Source: Patescibacteria group bacterium (lineage in GTDB: Bacteria > Patescibacteriota > Minisyncoccia > Phycocordibacterales > PALSA-1337). From it: 8,789 nucleotides of DNA. The position numbers and the translations under genes are program-made. The number at the start of each line of letters is the position of its first letter. The first letter of the stretch is position 1. Where the stretch lies: NCBI GenBank assembly GCA_028871265.1, contig JAGWNR010000020.1:1-8789 (forward strand), given 5' to 3'. Of the stretch, positions 1 to 5,999 are shown piece by piece. The notes beneath the pieces were generated by a model. The model did no database searches. It was given only the letters and a program-made list of their open reading frames with translations, and was not told the DNA's origin.

Positions 1-237
1 ATTCGCGGGGTTAATTCACAATTTATTTTACGTAATTTGCTAATTCGCGGTCTAATTGAACGTGTTGAGAATCCCGCTGACGCGCGTAGTTTTCTGTACA
101 AAACTACGCTGGATTTGTTGGCACACTTGGGTATTTCAAAAATTGATGATTTACCGGAGTATGAGCAAGTGCGTAAAGATATTGAAATATTTAAAACTGG
201 TATACAGGAAAGCAATTTGGAACAAAAAACAAATTAG
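1..237 (+). CDS. scpB: ScpB, segregation and condensation protein B, C-terminal fragment
   Basis: This is the last 78 codons of a gene that enters from the left edge; the frame is open from base 1, so the TTG at 37 is not a real start. The fragment begins IRGVNSQFILRNLLIRGLIE and continues through DARSFLYKT and LAHLGISKIDDLPEYEQV. That matches the second winged-helix domain of ScpB, where RGV(N/D)S...LL.RGLI and the FLxHLG(I)...DLP segments are the most conserved parts. In known systems ScpB dimerises and binds ScpA, forming the SMC-kleisin complex that compacts and segregates the chromosome in the cytoplasm. After the conserved DLPEYEQV segment there is only a short charged tail, so the C-terminus looks natural. 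It ends 15 bp from the convergent cysS stop and I see no terminator between them. The family is clear; the N-terminal part and any upstream scpA cannot be judged. Confidence 0.9.
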   Translation: MRGVNSQFILRNLLIRGLIERVENPADARSFLYKTTLDLLAHLGISKIDDLPEYEQVRKDIEIFKTGIQESNLEQKTN

Positions 238-252
238 ATTATCGAATTTAAC

Positions 253-1668
253 CTACTTTTTCTTCTTCAAAATTGATCCATCGCCGGTGTCCTTTACATC
301 ATAACCACGCGATTCGATTTCTAGACGCAAGGCGTCGGCTTTTTGCCAATCTTTGTCGGCTCGGGCTTCATCGCGCGCTTCGGACAAAGCGAATATTTCC
401 GGCGGCAAATTTTCGATTGAAACCGGCGAATCATCCAGCTCATCCACGGCTGATAAACCCAGGCCTAGCACACGATCGAAATCCAGCAGAGTGGCGCGTT
501 TATCGGCAGGGGACAGATGATGATCTTTGACCAAACTCCAAACAACAGCAATAGCCTCCGGCATATTCAAATCGTCGTTAATAGCGGCTAAAAATTGCTC
601 CTGGTGTTTGCCATCAATCGTGCCCGGCTGATCTGATTTACAGCTGATAAAGGCCTCTGCCAGGCGTATAAAGGCGTTTTGGGCCGCTTTCACCGCATCC
701 TCGGTGAAGTTCACCGGTGCGCGATAATGAGCCGTTAAAAGCCAATATCGGAAGGCTAGGGGAGACACGCCGGCTGATTCAAGGTCGGCTAGCTTTAAAA
801 AATTGCCCTTGGATTTTGCCATTTTTTCATCGCGGACATTCATAAAACCACCATGAATCCAATAGTGGACAAATGGTTTGCCAGTGGCAGACTCGCTCTG
901 GGCAATTTCATTGGTGTGATGAGGAAAAATTAAATCTGATGCTCCGGTATGAATGTCTATGGTCTCGCCCAAAACTTTCATAGACATGGCAGAACATTCT
1001 ATGTGCCAACCCGGGCGACCGCGCCCAAATGGTGCATTCCACATGGAACTTGAAATCGCTTTGGAAGTTCTTGTGTTCGAAGCGATTTCACCTTCATCTT
1101 CAAACTTCCATAACGCGAAATCTTGCGGCGATTCCTTGTCATATTCATCATTGGCGACACGCGATTTTGTTTCTTTGGCTTTGGCCAAATGGGCAAGTGC
1201 GCCGTATTCCTTGACCTTTTCAATGCTCATATAAACCCCGTCGTTGGCTTTGTAAGCAAAACCTTTTTCGATCAGAGTTGAAATAAGCACAATCATGCTG
1301 TCAATGTTTTCGGTGGCGCGCAAAAGGCTGTGCGGCGTTTGAATATTGAGCGCATGAATATCATCTAGAAATGCCTTTTCATAACGGCGGGTTAAATCGC
1401 CGAGCGGTATTCCTTCATCTGTCGCGCGACGAATTGTTTTATCATCCACATCGGTCAGGTTCATCACTTGGGTTACCTTATATTCATTGTACTCAAAAAC
1501 TCGGCGCACTATGTCGTCCATGACAAAAGTACGCAGATTACCGATATGTGCAGTATCGTAAACAGTCGGTCCACAATTATAAATGCCAACCACGCCGGCT
1601 TTTAGCGGCTTAAAAAGCTCTTTTTTGCCAGATAGAGTGTTATATAAGTATATTTCTGTTTTAGCCAT
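253..1668 (-). CDS. cysS: Cysteinyl-tRNA synthetase
   Basis: This cytoplasmic class I aminoacyl-tRNA synthetase joins cysteine to tRNA-Cys. The 471-residue protein has the HIGH signature as HIGN (41-44) within CGPTVYD-TAHIGN, and KMSKS as KMAKS (282-286). The family's zinc-site residues are in place: C32, C225 in WHIECSAMS, H250 in FPHHTNE and E254, with the same 225/250/254 spacing as the E. coli enzyme (209/234/238). The C-terminal helical region ends in the usual ARADKDW-KADALR...DTGDGS pattern plus four lysines. About 12 extra residues lie before WHIEC (roughly 190-215, Ser/Thr-rich) compared with E. coli. I place the start at 1668 because AAGGA lies 4 bases upstream. The longer frame to 1707 adds 13 residues encoded by a repeat and not resembling the family. 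It is downstream of corA on the same strand, 85 bp away across that repeat. Confidence 0.95.
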   Translation of the reverse strand: MAKTEIYLYNTLSGKKELFKPLKAGVVGIYNCGPTVYDTAHIGNLRTFVMDDIVRRVFEYNEYKVTQVMNLTDVDDKTIRRATDEGIPLGDLTRRYEKAFLDDIHALNIQTPHSLLRATENIDSMIVLISTLIEKGFAYKANDGVYMSIEKVKEYGALAHLAKAKETKSRVANDEYDKESPQDFALWKFEDEGEIASNTRTSKAISSSMWNAPFGRGRPGWHIECSAMSMKVLGETIDIHTGASDLIFPHHTNEIAQSESATGKPFVHYWIHGGFMNVRDEKMAKSKGNFLKLADLESAGVSPLAFRYWLLTAHYRAPVNFTEDAVKAAQNAFIRLAEAFISCKSDQPGTIDGKHQEQFLAAINDDLNMPEAIAVVWSLVKDHHLSPADKRATLLDFDRVLGLGLSAVDELDDSPVSIENLPPEIFALSEARDEARADKDWQKADALRLEIESRGYDVKDTGDGSILKKKK

Positions 1669-1675
1669 AGAGTCC

Positions 1676-1745
1676 TTAAAGTCGTAAAGTCTATAAAGTC
1701 GGGACATATTTGACTTTATGGACTTTATGGACTTTATGACTTTAC
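1676..1745. repeat. Short tandem repeats (TAAAGTC units) arranged as a large inverted repeat
   Basis: The left arm (1676-1700) holds three AAAGTC units (TTAAAGTC, GTAAAGTC, TATAAAGTC). The right arm (1712-1745) holds four copies of the complement, GACTTTA, spaced 7 to 9 bases apart. The arms are reverse complements with few mismatches and are separated by about 11 bases, so the stretch could form a long hairpin in DNA or RNA. It fills most of the 85-bp gap between corA and cysS, with its left end 8 bp from the cysS start codon and next to its ribosome binding site. I recall similar GACTTTATGGACTTTATG strings between genes in Patescibacteria genomes, but I cannot confirm this here. It has no U-tract and does not look like a normal terminator. 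Confidence 0.8.
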
Positions 1746-1753
1746 AAACTTCT

Positions 1754-2674
1754 TTATAGCCATTTTTTGCGTCTAAAATACCAAAACGAAAGCCCTACAA
1801 CCACCACCACAATACCGGTAATAACGAAAAAACCGTATGGCTCTGACACGATCGGCGTATTCGGCGAATCCATAGAGAACAGCTCAACAAATAGCGATAA
1901 TGGAAATGTTACCGAGGTCACAACCGTCATAAATTTTATAGTCTCATTCTGCTTGGTTGAGAGCAGGGAATCATTTGTTTCGCGGAGCTCTTTGGCCAAT
2001 TCATGACCGTTGACCACCGCGTCACGAACAGCGGCAAAGTTTTTCTTTATATCAATAATAAAAGGTGTAAAAGTTTGATCCAAGAATTGTTCGGTGACCG
2101 ATTCCAACGACTCCAGCGTTTCAAAATGGGCTCGGCAAATCTGTCGAAAATCCAATAATTCTCTGGATAAATTAGAAATGACGGTAACCATTTCTTTTTC
2201 GTTGCCGGAAAAAATACTATCTTCGGAAGCAGTCAATTCACTGTTGACGGCTCCGATAGCTTGACGCATGCTATCATAAATATGTTCAACAATAATATAC
2301 AGGAGGTGTCCGGCATGTTCATCTGAATTTTCTCTGTCCAATATGGCGTTTGTTTCCATGGCCTTGCCCAAATGATACAGAGGCTGGATCGGTTGATAAT
2401 GGACGGTGATAACGAAATCTTTGCCGATCAGAAAATCAATTTCGTGCGGCACAATGACATGGTGATCATCCAGTTTGATACGAACAGGGAATTGCAGTAC
2501 TAAATATAGGTGATTTTTATAAGAAACTGCCCTGGAAAATTTTGATGGACCAGCCAGTTCGCGGGCGACCAGCGGATGGAGCTTGTATTCACTGGTAATC
2601 TGGGCGATATCCTGCGGCGTTGGATTTTCTATATCAATCCAAGTAAGCCGTTTCAGATGATATGTTTTTGTCAT
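1754..2674 (-). CDS. CorA-family divalent cation transporter-like protein with degenerate GMN motif
   Basis: The 306-residue protein has the CorA layout. An N-terminal alpha/beta cytosolic domain (about 1-120, with WIDIENPT, VARELAGPSKFSRAV and HEIDFLIGKDFVITVH) is followed by a long helical region (about 120-245). Two C-terminal membrane helices (about 248-266 and 281-300) and a basic end, FRRKKWL, complete it. CorA proteins are homopentameric inner-membrane channels for Mg2+ or related cations, with a universal GMN at the end of the first membrane helix. Here that position reads LFSMDSPNTP, so GMN is S267-M268-D269. GMN is normally needed for transport, so the substrate or activity is uncertain and I give no symbol. 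The ATG at 2674 is supported by a promoter directly upstream; there is no Shine-Dalgarno sequence. The gene is divergent from the CtpA-like protease, and cysS lies downstream. Confidence 0.85.
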   Translation of the reverse strand: MTKTYHLKRLTWIDIENPTPQDIAQITSEYKLHPLVARELAGPSKFSRAVSYKNHLYLVLQFPVRIKLDDHHVIVPHEIDFLIGKDFVITVHYQPIQPLYHLGKAMETNAILDRENSDEHAGHLLYIIVEHIYDSMRQAIGAVNSELTASEDSIFSGNEKEMVTVISNLSRELLDFRQICRAHFETLESLESVTEQFLDQTFTPFIIDIKKNFAAVRDAVVNGHELAKELRETNDSLLSTKQNETIKFMTVVTSVTFPLSLFVELFSMDSPNTPIVSEPYGFFVITGIVVVVVGLSFWYFRRKKWL

Positions 2675-2681
2675 AAAAACC

Positions 2682-2710
2682 AGTATACCGAAAAAAAATG
2701 GCTTGGTCGA
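2682..2710 (-). promoter_or_regulatory. corA-like gene promoter, apparently leaderless
   Basis: On the minus strand a -35 TCGACC (2705-2710; 4/6 to TTGACA) is followed by a 17-base spacer and a -10 TATACT (2682-2687). The -10 ends 7 bases before the ATG at 2674, so transcription should begin at or one base before the start codon. No ribosome binding site could fit in between; the seven bases are GGTTTTT. Confidence 0.65.
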
Positions 2711-2711
2711 G

Positions 2712-2740
2712 TTGCTTATTCACATGATTTCTGCCATACT
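2712..2740 (+). promoter_or_regulatory. ctpA-like gene promoter, apparently leaderless
   Basis: TTGCTT (2712-2717), a 17-base spacer and CATACT (2735-2740) sit 7 bases before the ATG at 2748. This matches the geometry of the divergent corA promoter, whose -35 ends at 2710, so the two -35 boxes are separated by one base. Both hexamers are imperfect. The spacer contains TTATTCACA (2716-2724), which fits the DnaA-box consensus but is isolated. Confidence 0.55.
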
Positions 2741-2747
2741 ACAACAC

Positions 2748-4022
2748 ATGAAAAATTATACGGTTAATAACAAAACGGCTATTATATCGATTGCGGGAAT
2801 TGTTTTGATAATAGCCGCTTTTTTTTATGGACGACACCAAGGAGTAGATGAGGAATTTGCCACTCTGATTCCACCGACAGATTCTAGCATTGTCACTAAT
2901 GATCAATTCAAAGAATTTTGGCAGGCTTGGAGTATCGTCCAACAAAAATACGTTTTGGCCACGACCACAGCTACTGATACGCAAAATAAAATTTATGGCG
3001 CCATAGCCGGCATGGTTGCTTCCGAAGGCGACCCATACACCGTCTTCTTCCCACCACAGGCAAATTCATTATTCCAATCGTCAATAGCCGGTAGCTTTAG
3101 CGGTGTCGGCATGGAAATTGATCAAAAGGATGGCAATATCGTGGTTATAGCTCCTTTGAAAAATAGCCCCGCGGAAAAAGCAGGCATAAAATCTGGAGAC
3201 ATTATTGCTTCAATTGAAGGCAAGTCAACGGCTAATATGGATGTGGACACGGCGGTAAATTCAATCCGTGGACCAAAAGGATCAACGGTTCATTTGATGG
3301 TACTTCATAGTGGCGCAAAATCACCGACTGAAATCGACATCGTCCGCGACACGATAGCTATTCCTACTATTGATACACAAGTTGAAACAGGTTCAGGTTC
3401 ATCGACCGCTACAACAACAGCTTCTGCCGCCGGTTTACAGCCCAACGGTATATTTATTATAAAATTATATGAATTTACTGCAGATTCTCCAGCACTCTTC
3501 CAAAACGCCTTGCGACAGTTTGTTCAATCAGGCTCGCACAAACTTATACTTGATCTACGTGGTAATCCTGGCGGTTATCTAGAAGCAGCCTGGGATATGG
3601 CCTCATATTTCCTGCCATCCGGTCAAATCGTCGTCACCGAGGATTTTGGCAAAAACGGCAAACCGCAAATATATTACAGCAAAGGATATAATGTATTCAA
3701 CAAAAATCTAGACATGATGATTCTGGTCGACGGCGGCACGGCTTCTGCGGCTGAAATTCTATCTGGTGCACTGGAACAACATGGTGTAGCCAAACTGGTC
3801 GGTACCAAAACTTTTGGCAAAGGTTCAGTGCAGGAGCTGATCAGTTTGACACCGGATACGTCGCTCAAGGTAACAGTGGCCAGATGGCTCACCCCAAATG
3901 GCACGAATTTATCTGAAAATGGCTTGGTTCCGGATTATGTAGTACCGCTCACCGCCTCCAGTTCACCGGCTAATGATCCACAAATGCAAAAGGCAACACA
4001 ACTGCTCCAAGCAGAACCCTAA
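2748..4022 (+). CDS. S41-family C-terminal processing protease (CtpA/Prc-like), membrane-anchored
   Basis: The 424-residue protein begins with an uncleaved-looking membrane anchor (about 9-27, AIISIAGIVLIIAAFFYG), so the catalytic part lies outside the cytoplasmic membrane. A PDZ domain spans about 115-200 (GSFSGVGMEI...VIAPLKNSPAEKAGIKSGDIIASI) and would gate access and bind substrate C-termini. The S41 core follows, with LILDLRGNPGGYL (about 266-278), catalytic S333 in GGTASAAEILSGAL and K358 in GTKTFGKGSVQ. The 25-residue Ser-Lys spacing is that of known Ctp proteases. A low-complexity Ser/Thr/Ala/Gly stretch (about 214-229) is inserted between PDZ and core. I chose the ATG at 2748 because it starts just before the anchor and sits behind a promoter; the TTG at 2703 is upstream of the predicted transcript. 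rplI follows after 15 bp, probably co-transcribed. Targets in this organism are unknown. Confidence 0.93.
   Translation: MKNYTVNNKTAIISIAGIVLIIAAFFYGRHQGVDEEFATLIPPTDSSIVTNDQFKEFWQAWSIVQQKYVLATTTATDTQNKIYGAIAGMVASEGDPYTVFFPPQANSLFQSSIAGSFSGVGMEIDQKDGNIVVIAPLKNSPAEKAGIKSGDIIASIEGKSTANMDVDTAVNSIRGPKGSTVHLMVLHSGAKSPTEIDIVRDTIAIPTIDTQVETGSGSSTATTTASAAGLQPNGIFIIKLYEFTADSPALFQNALRQFVQSGSHKLILDLRGNPGGYLEAAWDMASYFLPSGQIVVTEDFGKNGKPQIYYSKGYNVFNKNLDMMILVDGGTASAAEILSGALEQHGVAKLVGTKTFGKGSVQELISLTPDTSLKVTVARWLTPNGTNLSENGLVPDYVVPLTASSSPANDPQMQKATQLLQAEP
2776..2826 (+). terminator. Terminator-like hairpin inside the 5' end of the ctpA-like gene (possible attenuator)
   Basis: CGGCTATTAT (2776-2785) and ATAATAGCCG (2808-2817) form a perfect 10-bp stem around a 22-base loop. 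One C and eight T residues (2819-2826) follow. It begins 28 bases into the coding sequence and lies within the codons of the membrane anchor. The shape is that of an intrinsic terminator, though the loop is long and the stem only 40% GC. It could act as a premature terminator relieved by translating ribosomes, or it may be a by-product of hydrophobic codons. Confidence 0.4.
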
Positions 4023-4037
4023 TCAAATATTAAACAT

Positions 4038-4481
4038 ATGAAAATCATTCTTCTCAAAGACATTCCAAAAGTCGGTAAAAAATTTGAAGTAAAAAACGCC
4101 GCTGACGGCTATGCGGCAAACATGCTCATCCCGCGCGGCTTGGCTATTCCGGCCACACCGGAAAATTTGAAACGGACAGAAAATGAAAAAGCCAAAATTG
4201 AAGGCGAACGCAAAATTCACGCGGCACTATTAGCTGAAAACATAAAAGCCTTGGAAAGCACGGTTGTGACTATTTCCGGCAAAGCCAATGAAAAAGGCCA
4301 TCTATTTGCCGCCCTGCACAAAGAGACGATTGTAAATGAGCTTGCCAAACAGTCGCGCATTCAGCTGGATCCTGAGATGCTAGTCCTCGATCATCCATTG
4401 AAAGAAGTCGGTGAACACATGATTGAAGTTAAAGGGGAAGGGAAGTCGACGAAATTCAAGGTGGTTGTTACGGCGGCGTAA
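4038..4481 (+). CDS. rplI: 50S ribosomal protein L9
   Basis: The 147-residue protein begins [20 protein letters not shown] and continues [17 protein letters not shown], the L9 N-terminal domain that binds 23S rRNA. A charged connecting helix (about 42-75, rich in Lys, Glu and Ala) leads to the C-terminal domain (about 78-147, [20 protein letters not shown]...[16 protein letters not shown]...FKVVV). The length equals the usual ~148 residues, so both globular domains are intact. L9 sits near the L1 stalk of the large subunit and affects reading-frame maintenance. It begins 15 bp after the protease gene ends; no clear Shine-Dalgarno precedes it, the gap being AT-rich. Translation may be coupled to the protease or served by an unseen promoter. 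Many CPR lineages are reported to lack L9, so its presence may help place the genome. Confidence 0.97.
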   Translation: MKIILLKDIPKVGKKFEVKNAADGYAANMLIPRGLAIPATPENLKRTENEKAKIEGERKIHAALLAENIKALESTVVTISGKANEKGHLFAALHKETIVNELAKQSRIQLDPEMLVLDHPLKEVGEHMIEVKGEGKSTKFKVVVTAA

Positions 4482-4532
4482 TGGTGATAATCTAATATTA
4501 GGCAACTAGAACCTGAAATGAAAGGAAAAGTT

Positions 4533-4709
4533 ATGAAAGACACAAACATGCCGGTAAACACAGACAAGATCGAACCTGTTGTGAGAACAATTGTGGTGGA
4601 TGAATCTGGTTTAAGAACAAAAACAATGGATTGGCTAAGGGATGCTGAGGACGACTTGCCAGTCGAACCTTTTCGCAAAATCGTTTTCGACCATCCACCG
4701 ATTGACTAA
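4533..4709 (+). CDS. Small acidic hypothetical protein
   Basis: I do not recognise this 58-residue protein. It is hydrophilic and acidic in its second half (RDAEDDLPVEP) and ends KIVFDHPPID, with no signal peptide, membrane helix or cysteine. A start at 4533 is preferred because AAAGGA lies 6 bases before the ATG. An in-frame ATG at 4518 would add five residues but has no comparable site. The gene begins 51 bp after rplI on the same strand and is followed 29 bp later by a strong terminator hairpin, so it would be the last gene of the protease-rplI transcription unit. The ribosome binding site, the operon position and the terminator argue for a real gene; the short length and lack of known relatives argue for caution. 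Confidence 0.55.
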   Translation: MKDTNMPVNTDKIEPVVRTIVVDESGLRTKTMDWLRDAEDDLPVEPFRKIVFDHPPID

Positions 4710-4737
4710 GCCTGTGTGACTTAGTTACGAAACCATT

Positions 4738-4760
4738 AAACCCCGATTCGTCGGGGTTTT
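4738..4760 (+). terminator. Rho-independent terminator with UUCG loop
   Basis: AAACCCCGA, loop TTCG, then TCGGGGTTT form a perfect 9-bp stem followed by further T (4760). It ends the rplI/small-protein transcript. The A-tract on its left side would also let it work on the opposite strand. Confidence 0.88.
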
Positions 4761-4772
4761 AAAATCTTATAC

Positions 4773-4804
4773 AAAAAAACCCCGGAAATCCGGAGCTTTT
4801 TCTT
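4773..4804 (-). terminator. Rho-independent terminator of rpmA
   Basis: Read on the minus strand just after the rpmA stop, CTCCGG, loop ATTT and CCGGGG form a stem with G-U pairs. It is extended by A-T pairs and followed by seven T residues. It lies 12 bases from the + strand terminator, so the two convergent units are separated by a back-to-back pair. Confidence 0.85.
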
Positions 4805-5077
4805 TTACATTACGTGCACGATTTTCTTGCGGACAATGTCGTTATTAAAACTGGTTTTGCGTTTGGTACCAAATTGAATGGTGCCAGCCTTGAGAGCGAA
4901 CAGGGTATAGTCCTTGCCGACGCCAATATTGCGTCCAGGCATAATAGCCGAGCCGCGCTGGCGGACGATTATTTGACCAACTGAGGCCTTTTGGCCGTGG
5001 TTAATTTTGATGCCCAAATACTGCGGTCCGGAATCGCGACCGTTTTTTGTTACACCGGCTGATTTCTTGTGTGCCAT
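4805..5077 (-). CDS. rpmA: 50S ribosomal protein L27
   Basis: The 90-residue protein begins [24 protein letters not shown], the typical L27 start whose flexible N-terminal tail reaches the peptidyl-transferase centre. The body has [29 protein letters not shown], the conserved L27 core, and ends in a short basic tail ([22 protein letters not shown]). The length is close to the usual 85-94. The N-terminus is mature-like (MAHKK), with no extra cleavable leader of the Firmicutes kind. The gene stands alone here: the frequent partner rplU is not visible, because the adjacent upstream sequence is a non-coding repeat. No Shine-Dalgarno precedes the ATG (the bases are TTTCCTCACT). A weak promoter-like TTGCAT-17-TAGACT ends 9 bases before it. 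Confidence 0.97.
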   Translation of the reverse strand: MAHKKSAGVTKNGRDSGPQYLGIKINHGQKASVGQIIVRQRGSAIMPGRNIGVGKDYTLFALKAGTIQFGTKRKTSFNNDIVRKKIVHVM

Positions 5078-5123
5078 AGTGAGGAAAGTCTATCAAAAAG
5101 GCTGGAAAAATGCAAGGGAACTC

Positions 5124-5220
5124 TGTAAATTTCAAAATTCAAAATCCAAATGACAAAATAAATGTCAAAATTCAAGTGATTTGAAATTTAGGCTTTGAAA
5201 TTTGAAATTCATAATTTACA
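5124..5220. repeat. AT-rich imperfect inverted repeat (~97 bp) built of TTTGAAATT units
   Basis: The left end TGTAAATTTCAAAATTC (5124-5140) and the right end, whose complement reads TGTAAATTATGAATTTCAAA, are inverted copies with a small gap. Inside, TGACA (5151-5155) and TGTCA (5163-5167) form a further inverted pair. ATTTGAAATTTAGG repeats the same unit. It has no coding frame of note and lies between the divergent rpmA and lysozyme-like genes. It resembles the AATTTC/GAAATT intergenic repeats I recall from Patescibacteria genomes. The ends are palindromic as in a MITE, but I see no clear flanking target duplication. Confidence 0.7.
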
Positions 5221-5298
5221 TCCTTTACTTTTCATAATAATCATTGTCAAGAAAGCCTTATTTATAGCCATATTTCGGCATTTTAACCCTTAAAATCC

Positions 5299-5327
5299 TT
5301 GACATCGCTTTTGAAAGGTGCTATGAT
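5299..5327 (+). promoter_or_regulatory. Strong sigma-70-type promoter of the lysozyme-like gene
   Basis: A perfect -35 TTGACA (5299-5304), a 17-base spacer and TATGAT (5322-5327) predict transcription from about 5334. That leaves a leader of about 22 bases before the ATG at 5356. GAGG at 5339-5342 is 13 bases from the ATG, too far for a good ribosome binding site. GGTGCT (5317-5322) next to the -10 is the complement of AGCACC (5350-5355) directly before the start codon, possibly an operator-like pair. Confidence 0.85.
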
Positions 5328-5355
5328 TAGGATAATACGAGGCTGAATAAGCACC

Positions 5356-5862
5356 ATGCTTATAAAGCCCCGTTTTAATTTTATGATCGAACTTACTACC
5401 AGTATTGCATTTCTCGTCACGTCTATCTATGGCATAGGATCAACAACTCCAGCCATGGCCGGCGTTTCTACGACAACCGCAACCACAACAAAAGACAATT
5501 CTGCGTCGATTGCTGCGGCCAGTACCACAGATCGCGATGCTGTAAAAGCTTACCTGGAACAACAGTATGCTGATACACCCATTCTGGTCGCTATTGCACA
5601 ATGTGAATCAAATTTTCGTCAATTCAATCCGGACGGCACTGTTGTGCGTGGCAAAATTGACAGTCACGACATCGGCGTTATGCAAATCAATGAAACCTAT
5701 TGGCTGCCGACTTCCAAAAGCCTTGGTTTGGACATCTATACCATAGAAGGCAATACGGCTTATGCAAAATACCTTTACGCCAAATCTGGTACAGATCCAT
5801 GGAAATCATCCGAAAAGTGTTGGGGTGACAGCGAACCATTGGCACTCAAAGCAGCAAAATAG
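5356..5862 (+). CDS. Secreted lysozyme-fold protein (lytic transglycosylase-like)
   Basis: The 168-residue protein has an N-terminal signal segment: K4 and R6, a hydrophobic stretch (about 11-29) and a likely cleavage site PAMA-G after residue 35. A Thr/Ser/Ala-rich linker follows (36-60). The rest is a lysozyme-like domain, with helix VAIAQCESNFRQF and probable catalytic glutamate E84, then DIGVMQINETYW (105-116), the GxMQIN signature of soluble lytic transglycosylases. It ends AKYLYAKSGTDPWKSSEKCW, as in SLT/Rpf-like domains. C83 and C155 could form a disulfide outside the cell. Such enzymes cut the glycan strands of peptidoglycan. In this organism the target could be its own wall or a host cell's wall, which is inference. 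The ATG at 5356 supplies the positive n-region; an ATG at 5383 would remove it. No clear Shine-Dalgarno is present. Confidence 0.85.
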   Translation: MLIKPRFNFMIELTTSIAFLVTSIYGIGSTTPAMAGVSTTTATTTKDNSASIAAASTTDRDAVKAYLEQQYADTPILVAIAQCESNFRQFNPDGTVVRGKIDSHDIGVMQINETYWLPTSKSLGLDIYTIEGNTAYAKYLYAKSGTDPWKSSEKCWGDSEPLALKAAK

Positions 5863-5914
5863 CGCATAACGAGCTCGATTGTGTAATAAAACTAAACTAC
5901 ATACGTCACAATAC

Positions 5915-5940
5915 TTGCGAGCATAGATTCTATGCCGCAA
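5915..5940 (+). other. Stable hairpin downstream of the lysozyme-like gene
   Basis: TTGCG, a bulged A, GCATAG, loop ATT, CTATGC and CGCAA make an 11-bp stem with one bulge. It lies 52 bases after the stop codon and upstream of the terminator at 5977, so it would be in the 3' untranslated RNA. It has no U-tract. It may be a protective 3' structure or part of a small RNA; I cannot name a family. Confidence 0.55.
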
Positions 5941-5976
5941 TCATGAGCGGCCAACGGCTGACTCACATATACATAC

Positions 5977-5999
5977 GAAAAGGCCTGTGTGGCCTTTTC
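5977..5999. terminator. Rho-independent terminator, probably bidirectional
   Basis: GAAAAGGCC, loop TGTGT and GGCCTTTTC form a perfect 9-bp stem whose arms carry A4 and T4. On the + strand CGTTT follows. It can end the lysozyme-like transcript on + and, read on -, the transcript of the one-helix protein. Confidence 0.75.

Noticed and set aside
953..1234. Plus-strand frames opposite cysS and gltX (for example 93, 85 and 113 codons)
   Set aside because: They are shadows of strongly conserved synthetase genes on the minus strand and show no family features.
1669..1707. Longer cysS start at 1707 adding MSRLYRLYDFKDS
   Set aside because: The extra 13 codons are read from the TAAAGTC repeat, do not resemble CysRS, and the ATG at 1668 has AAGGA in front of it.
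2703..2747. Upstream TTG/ATG starts for the CtpA-like gene
   Set aside because: They overlap or precede the predicted promoter, and the 2748 ATG places the membrane anchor correctly at the N-terminus.
4465..4493. Promoter TTGTTA-17-TAATCT at the end of rplI for the small protein
   Set aside because: The -10 matches only three of six bases, and co-transcription with rplI explains expression equally well.
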